Translations under genes and position numbers: made by a program
Assembly (NCBI GenBank): GCA_031127185.1
Contig: JARIET010000100.1
Span: 1-9,108 of the forward strand
Reading direction: 5' to 3'
Origin: Gemmatimonadota bacterium
Lineage (GTDB): Bacteria > Gemmatimonadota > Gemmatimonadetes > Gemmatimonadales > Gemmatimonadaceae
DNA length: 9,108 bases
The notes under the pieces: generated by a model
Seen by the model: the letters and a program-made list of their open reading frames with translations, nothing else
Told to the model about the DNA's origin: nothing
Database searches by the model: none
Part shown: piece by piece, positions 7,199 to 9,108 of the stretch
Position numbering within the stretch: the stretch's first letter is position 1
How the letters are laid out: the number at the start of each line of letters is the position of its first letter

Positions 7199-7350
7199 GG
7201 TCTCGTAGTCGGATGCAATTATTTGGGAAGGCGGTAGAATGTACCGCCCGGTAGACAGGGGCGCACCAGACTCTACGGCCACCTCGGTCGTCGTGCTGGC
7301 GGCGACTGCCGCTTCCTCTCCGGACCTCGAACGCGCATTCTTTGAAACCT
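7199..7350. promoter_or_regulatory. Divergent intergenic region with a perfect 19-bp palindrome
   Basis: This region separates the minus-strand MFS/spermidine-synthase gene from the plus-strand ParB-like gene and must hold both promoters. At 7230-7248, GGCGGTA and TACCGCC flank a 5-nt spacer (GAATG). The plus-strand TAGAAT at 7235-7240 resembles a -10 box and lies inside the palindrome. A repressor or activator dimer bound there could affect both genes, but no -35 box supports the promoter on either strand. Confidence 0.5.
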
Positions 7351-8328
7351 ATGCCACCCAAAAAACCGCTCAAAAAGACGCGCTCCACCAAGAAGCGCAA
7401 AGTCGGCGCCAAGGGCGCGCGTGGCCTCGAGGCGTCCAAGCTTGATGGCGGAGCGCTTCCGGCAACGGTCGAGGGACTCAAGCGGCAAATCGTGAAGGAC
7501 GGCGGCGTCGTCCTGAGCACCTACCGAGATCCGCTGGGTGGCAAATGGCAAGTATTCGCCGCGCTGCCAATCGACATCGTGGAGCCGACGCCGTTCCAGC
7601 GCGATCTCTCCGAGACGCATGTCGACAAGCTCTCCATCGCCATCGACAAGCTCGACCGTTTTCTGGATCCGATCATCGCGGTGCCCGCGGGCGACGCCGG
7701 GAAATACTGGTCACCGAACGGCTATCACCGTCTGGGCGCCATGAAACAGCTCGGTGCAAAGTCGATCACCGCGTTGGTCGTCCCCGACCCCGATGTGGCG
7801 CACAAGATCCTCGCACTCAACACCGAGAAAGCGCACAATCTTCGGGAGAAATCACTCGAGGTGTCGCGCCTGGCCGTGACGCTGGCGGAACTCGATGGCG
7901 GCCCGGAAAAGAACTTCGCGCTCGAGTTCGAGGAGGCCGCGTTCATCACGTTGGGTTTCTGCTATCAGGAAAACGGTCGGTTCTCGGGTGGCGCCTACCA
8001 CTCCATCCTGAAACGCATTGATGTGTTTCTGGGCGACAAACTGCCAAAGGCACTCGAGACCCGCCGGGCGCGTGCAGCTCAACTGCTCGAGCTCAACGAG
8101 CACGTGAATGAAGCGGTGAAGGGACTCAAGGCCAAGGGACTCGAGAGCCCGTACCTCAAGGCCTTCGTGGTCGCGCGCGTGAACCACCTGCGGTGGGTGA
8201 AGCAGAAGCACCCTGACTTCGACGATACGATGGCGACGATCCTGAAGGCGGCGAAGAAGTTCAACGTCGCGAACGTGCGCGCGGATCAGGTGGCCAGGAG
8301 CGGTGGAGCGCCGTCGAGCGAGGAATAG
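7351..8328 (+). CDS. ParB/sulfiredoxin-fold domain protein with a basic N-terminal tail
   Basis: A 325-residue soluble protein. Residues 1-25 are extremely basic (MPPKKPLKKTRSTKKRK...) and probably disordered, able to touch DNA or RNA. Residues about 66-170 resemble the ParB N-terminal/Srx fold: IDIVEPTPFQR (74-84), DPIIAVPAGD (106-115), NGYHRLGAMKQLG (123-135) in the place of the DGHHR or GERR-type motif, and NTEKAHNLREKS (157-168) in the place of the ENxxR-type motif. The rest to 325 is mostly helical without an obvious helix-turn-helix that I can name. ParB proteins use this domain to bind CTP and parS DNA; substitutions at both motifs leave the activity uncertain. No ParA gene is nearby, so chromosome segregation is not supported. 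Translation starts at ATG 7351, although a TTG lies at 7342; no Shine-Dalgarno is visible before either. It is followed after 111 nt by the M14 gene on the same strand. Confidence 0.85.
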   Translation: MPPKKPLKKTRSTKKRKVGAKGARGLEASKLDGGALPATVEGLKRQIVKDGGVVLSTYRDPLGGKWQVFAALPIDIVEPTPFQRDLSETHVDKLSIAIDKLDRFLDPIIAVPAGDAGKYWSPNGYHRLGAMKQLGAKSITALVVPDPDVAHKILALNTEKAHNLREKSLEVSRLAVTLAELDGGPEKNFALEFEEAAFITLGFCYQENGRFSGGAYHSILKRIDVFLGDKLPKALETRRARAAQLLELNEHVNEAVKGLKAKGLESPYLKAFVVARVNHLRWVKQKHPDFDDTMATILKAAKKFNVANVRADQVARSGGAPSSEE

Positions 8329-8380
8329 CCTCGCAGCGCAGGTCCAGTGGCGACGGCGATAGCTGGGGATCGACTCGGCG

Positions 8381-8412
8381 CTACCGCGGATTGGCTAGAT
8401 TTTCCGCGGTAG
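8381..8412 (+). promoter_or_regulatory. 10-bp inverted repeat upstream of the right M14 gene
   Basis: CTACCGCGGA (8381-8390) and TCCGCGGTAG (8403-8412) pair perfectly around a 12-nt loop. It is followed by ATTCTCCC, a poor U-run, so it may be a weak terminator for the ParB-like gene, or an operator for the M14 gene that starts 28 nt later. Overlapping TAGATT sequences (8396-8401 and 8410-8415) resemble -10 boxes, but no -35 box fits either. Confidence 0.5.
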
Positions 8413-8439
8413 ATTCTCCCCTCCATTCGAGGCTCCCTG

Positions 8440-9108
8440 ATGTCGTTTCGCCTGCCGATGCGCGCGTACACTGCCTGTGCCGCGCTGGTCGCATCGATCC
8501 CCGTTTTCGCCGCTGCGCAGCTCAATCCTCAGGCCATCAAGCCCGGGCGCGATCCCAGGCAGCCGATTGATTCCGCCTATACGGCCAAAATCAAGGAATA
8601 CACCACCGAGACCTTCTTCCTCTCGCCACTCGTGGACTACCTGCCGGCGTCGCGAACCGTCCCGACGCCAACGGCCGTGCTCGGCGACATCGCCGGAAGT
8701 CCGACGAAGCTGCCGTACTCCAGCGAGGTGTACGACTACATGCGGCGCCTCGCCGCTGCGGCTCCCAAGCGGGTGAAGGTCTGGTCGATCGGCAAGACCG
8801 AAGAAGGGCGCGAGCACATCGCGGTGGCCGTGGCGAGCGACAAGCTGATGGCGCAATACGAGGCCAACAAAGCACGCCTGGCGAAGCTTGCCGATCCGCG
8901 CACGATCAATCACGACGACGCGCAGGCGGCCAGTCTGATCGCCGAGTCAGTGCCCGTCTATTACCTGACCGGCACGATTCACTCCACGGAGGCCGGCGCG
9001 CCTACGGCACTGATGGAGCTCGCCTATCGTCTCGCGGTGGACGACAGTCCGTACATCCGAAACATCCGCGACAACGTGATCACCGTCATCACGCCCGTCG
9101 TCGAGGTG
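8440..9108 (+). CDS. Secreted M14-family zinc carboxypeptidase, second copy (3' end outside the window)
   Basis: The first 223 codons of a second M14 peptidase, open to the right edge. Residues 1-26 are a signal peptide (MSFRLPMRAYTACAALVAS..., cleavage after AAA before Gln27). Residues about 95-135 match the first strands of the M14 domain (VYDYMRRLA, then IGKTEEGREH at 117-126), and HSTE at 181-184 provides zinc ligands His181 and Glu184. ITPVVEV at the edge is where the left M14 gene has HANPDG. The third zinc ligand and catalytic Glu lie beyond the window. It resembles the left-hand M14 protein (IGKTAEGRPH; HATE), so the two are paralogues, but it has a longer N-terminal region (27-95) of unclear function. 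GAGG lies 7 nt before the ATG. It is on the same strand as the ParB-like gene, 111 nt apart, with a hairpin between, so co-transcription is uncertain. Confidence 0.9.
   Translation, partial: MSFRLPMRAYTACAALVASIPVFAAAQLNPQAIKPGRDPRQPIDSAYTAKIKEYTTETFFLSPLVDYLPASRTVPTPTAVLGDIAGSPTKLPYSSEVYDYMRRLAAAAPKRVKVWSIGKTEEGREHIAVAVASDKLMAQYEANKARLAKLADPRTINHDDAQAASLIAESVPVYYLTGTIHSTEAGAPTALMELAYRLAVDDSPYIRNIRDNVITVITPVVEV

Noticed and set aside
7199..7282. GTG start giving a 28-residue longer MFS fusion
   Set aside because: The added residues are not similar to the family and cover the palindrome and promoter region.
1..9108. CRISPR array, tRNA, rRNA, insertion sequence or toxin-antitoxin pair
   Set aside because: I saw no regularly spaced repeats, no transposase or terminal inverted repeats, no rRNA-like or tRNA cloverleaf sequence and no paired small ORFs supporting one. 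A tRNA scan and ISfinder search would settle this.

Overview
The window is a GC-rich, densely coded bacterial chromosome segment (GC looks to be in the low sixties by eye; not computed). Small c-type cytochromes, secreted M14 zinc carboxypeptidases with glycine-rich linkers, a fused MFS/spermidine-synthase-like membrane protein and a ParB-like protein together suggest an environmental Gram-negative heterotroph, most plausibly Gemmatimonadota or a similar soil phylum. That placement is an inference from gene style, not a proven assignment. I see no rRNA, tRNA, CRISPR array, transposase or phage gene.

Layout. (1) 1-2000, minus: the first 666 codons of a secreted M14 metallocarboxypeptidase, running off the left edge. 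(2) 2001-2166: a repeat-rich intergenic stretch with the M14 start signals. (3) 2167-3657, minus: a compact cluster transcribed in the order VOC (glyoxalase-like) protein, exported FixH/YtkA-like-domain cytochrome c, and Cdd1-type helix-hairpin-helix protein. A good sigma-70-like promoter (TTGTGC-17-TATGAT) sits in front of it. (4) 3802-4695, plus: a diacylglycerol-kinase-family lipid kinase, divergent from that cluster. (5) 4702-4733: a perfect 11-bp stem-loop between convergent genes. (6) 4763-7198, minus: an 811-residue fused MFS-like/spermidine-synthase-like protein. (7) 7199-7350: a divergent intergenic region with a perfect 7-5-7 palindrome. (8) 7351-8328, plus: an orphan ParB/Srx-fold protein with a very basic N-terminus. 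(9) 8329-9108, plus: a hairpin, then the first 223 codons of a second secreted M14 carboxypeptidase, running off the right edge.

The genes do not form one obvious pathway. The two M14 enzymes probably trim peptides in the periplasm or outside the cell. The cytochrome is an exported electron carrier or sensor-like protein. The VOC and HHH proteins are small, with unknown substrates. The lipid kinase probably phosphorylates a diacylglycerol- or sphingoid-type lipid. I did not find a convincing new defence or mobile system. The items most worth a second look are the ParB-like orphan, the FixH-like/cytochrome fusion and its operon, the intergenic repeats at 2051-2190, and the palindromes in front of the ParB-like and right-hand M14 genes.
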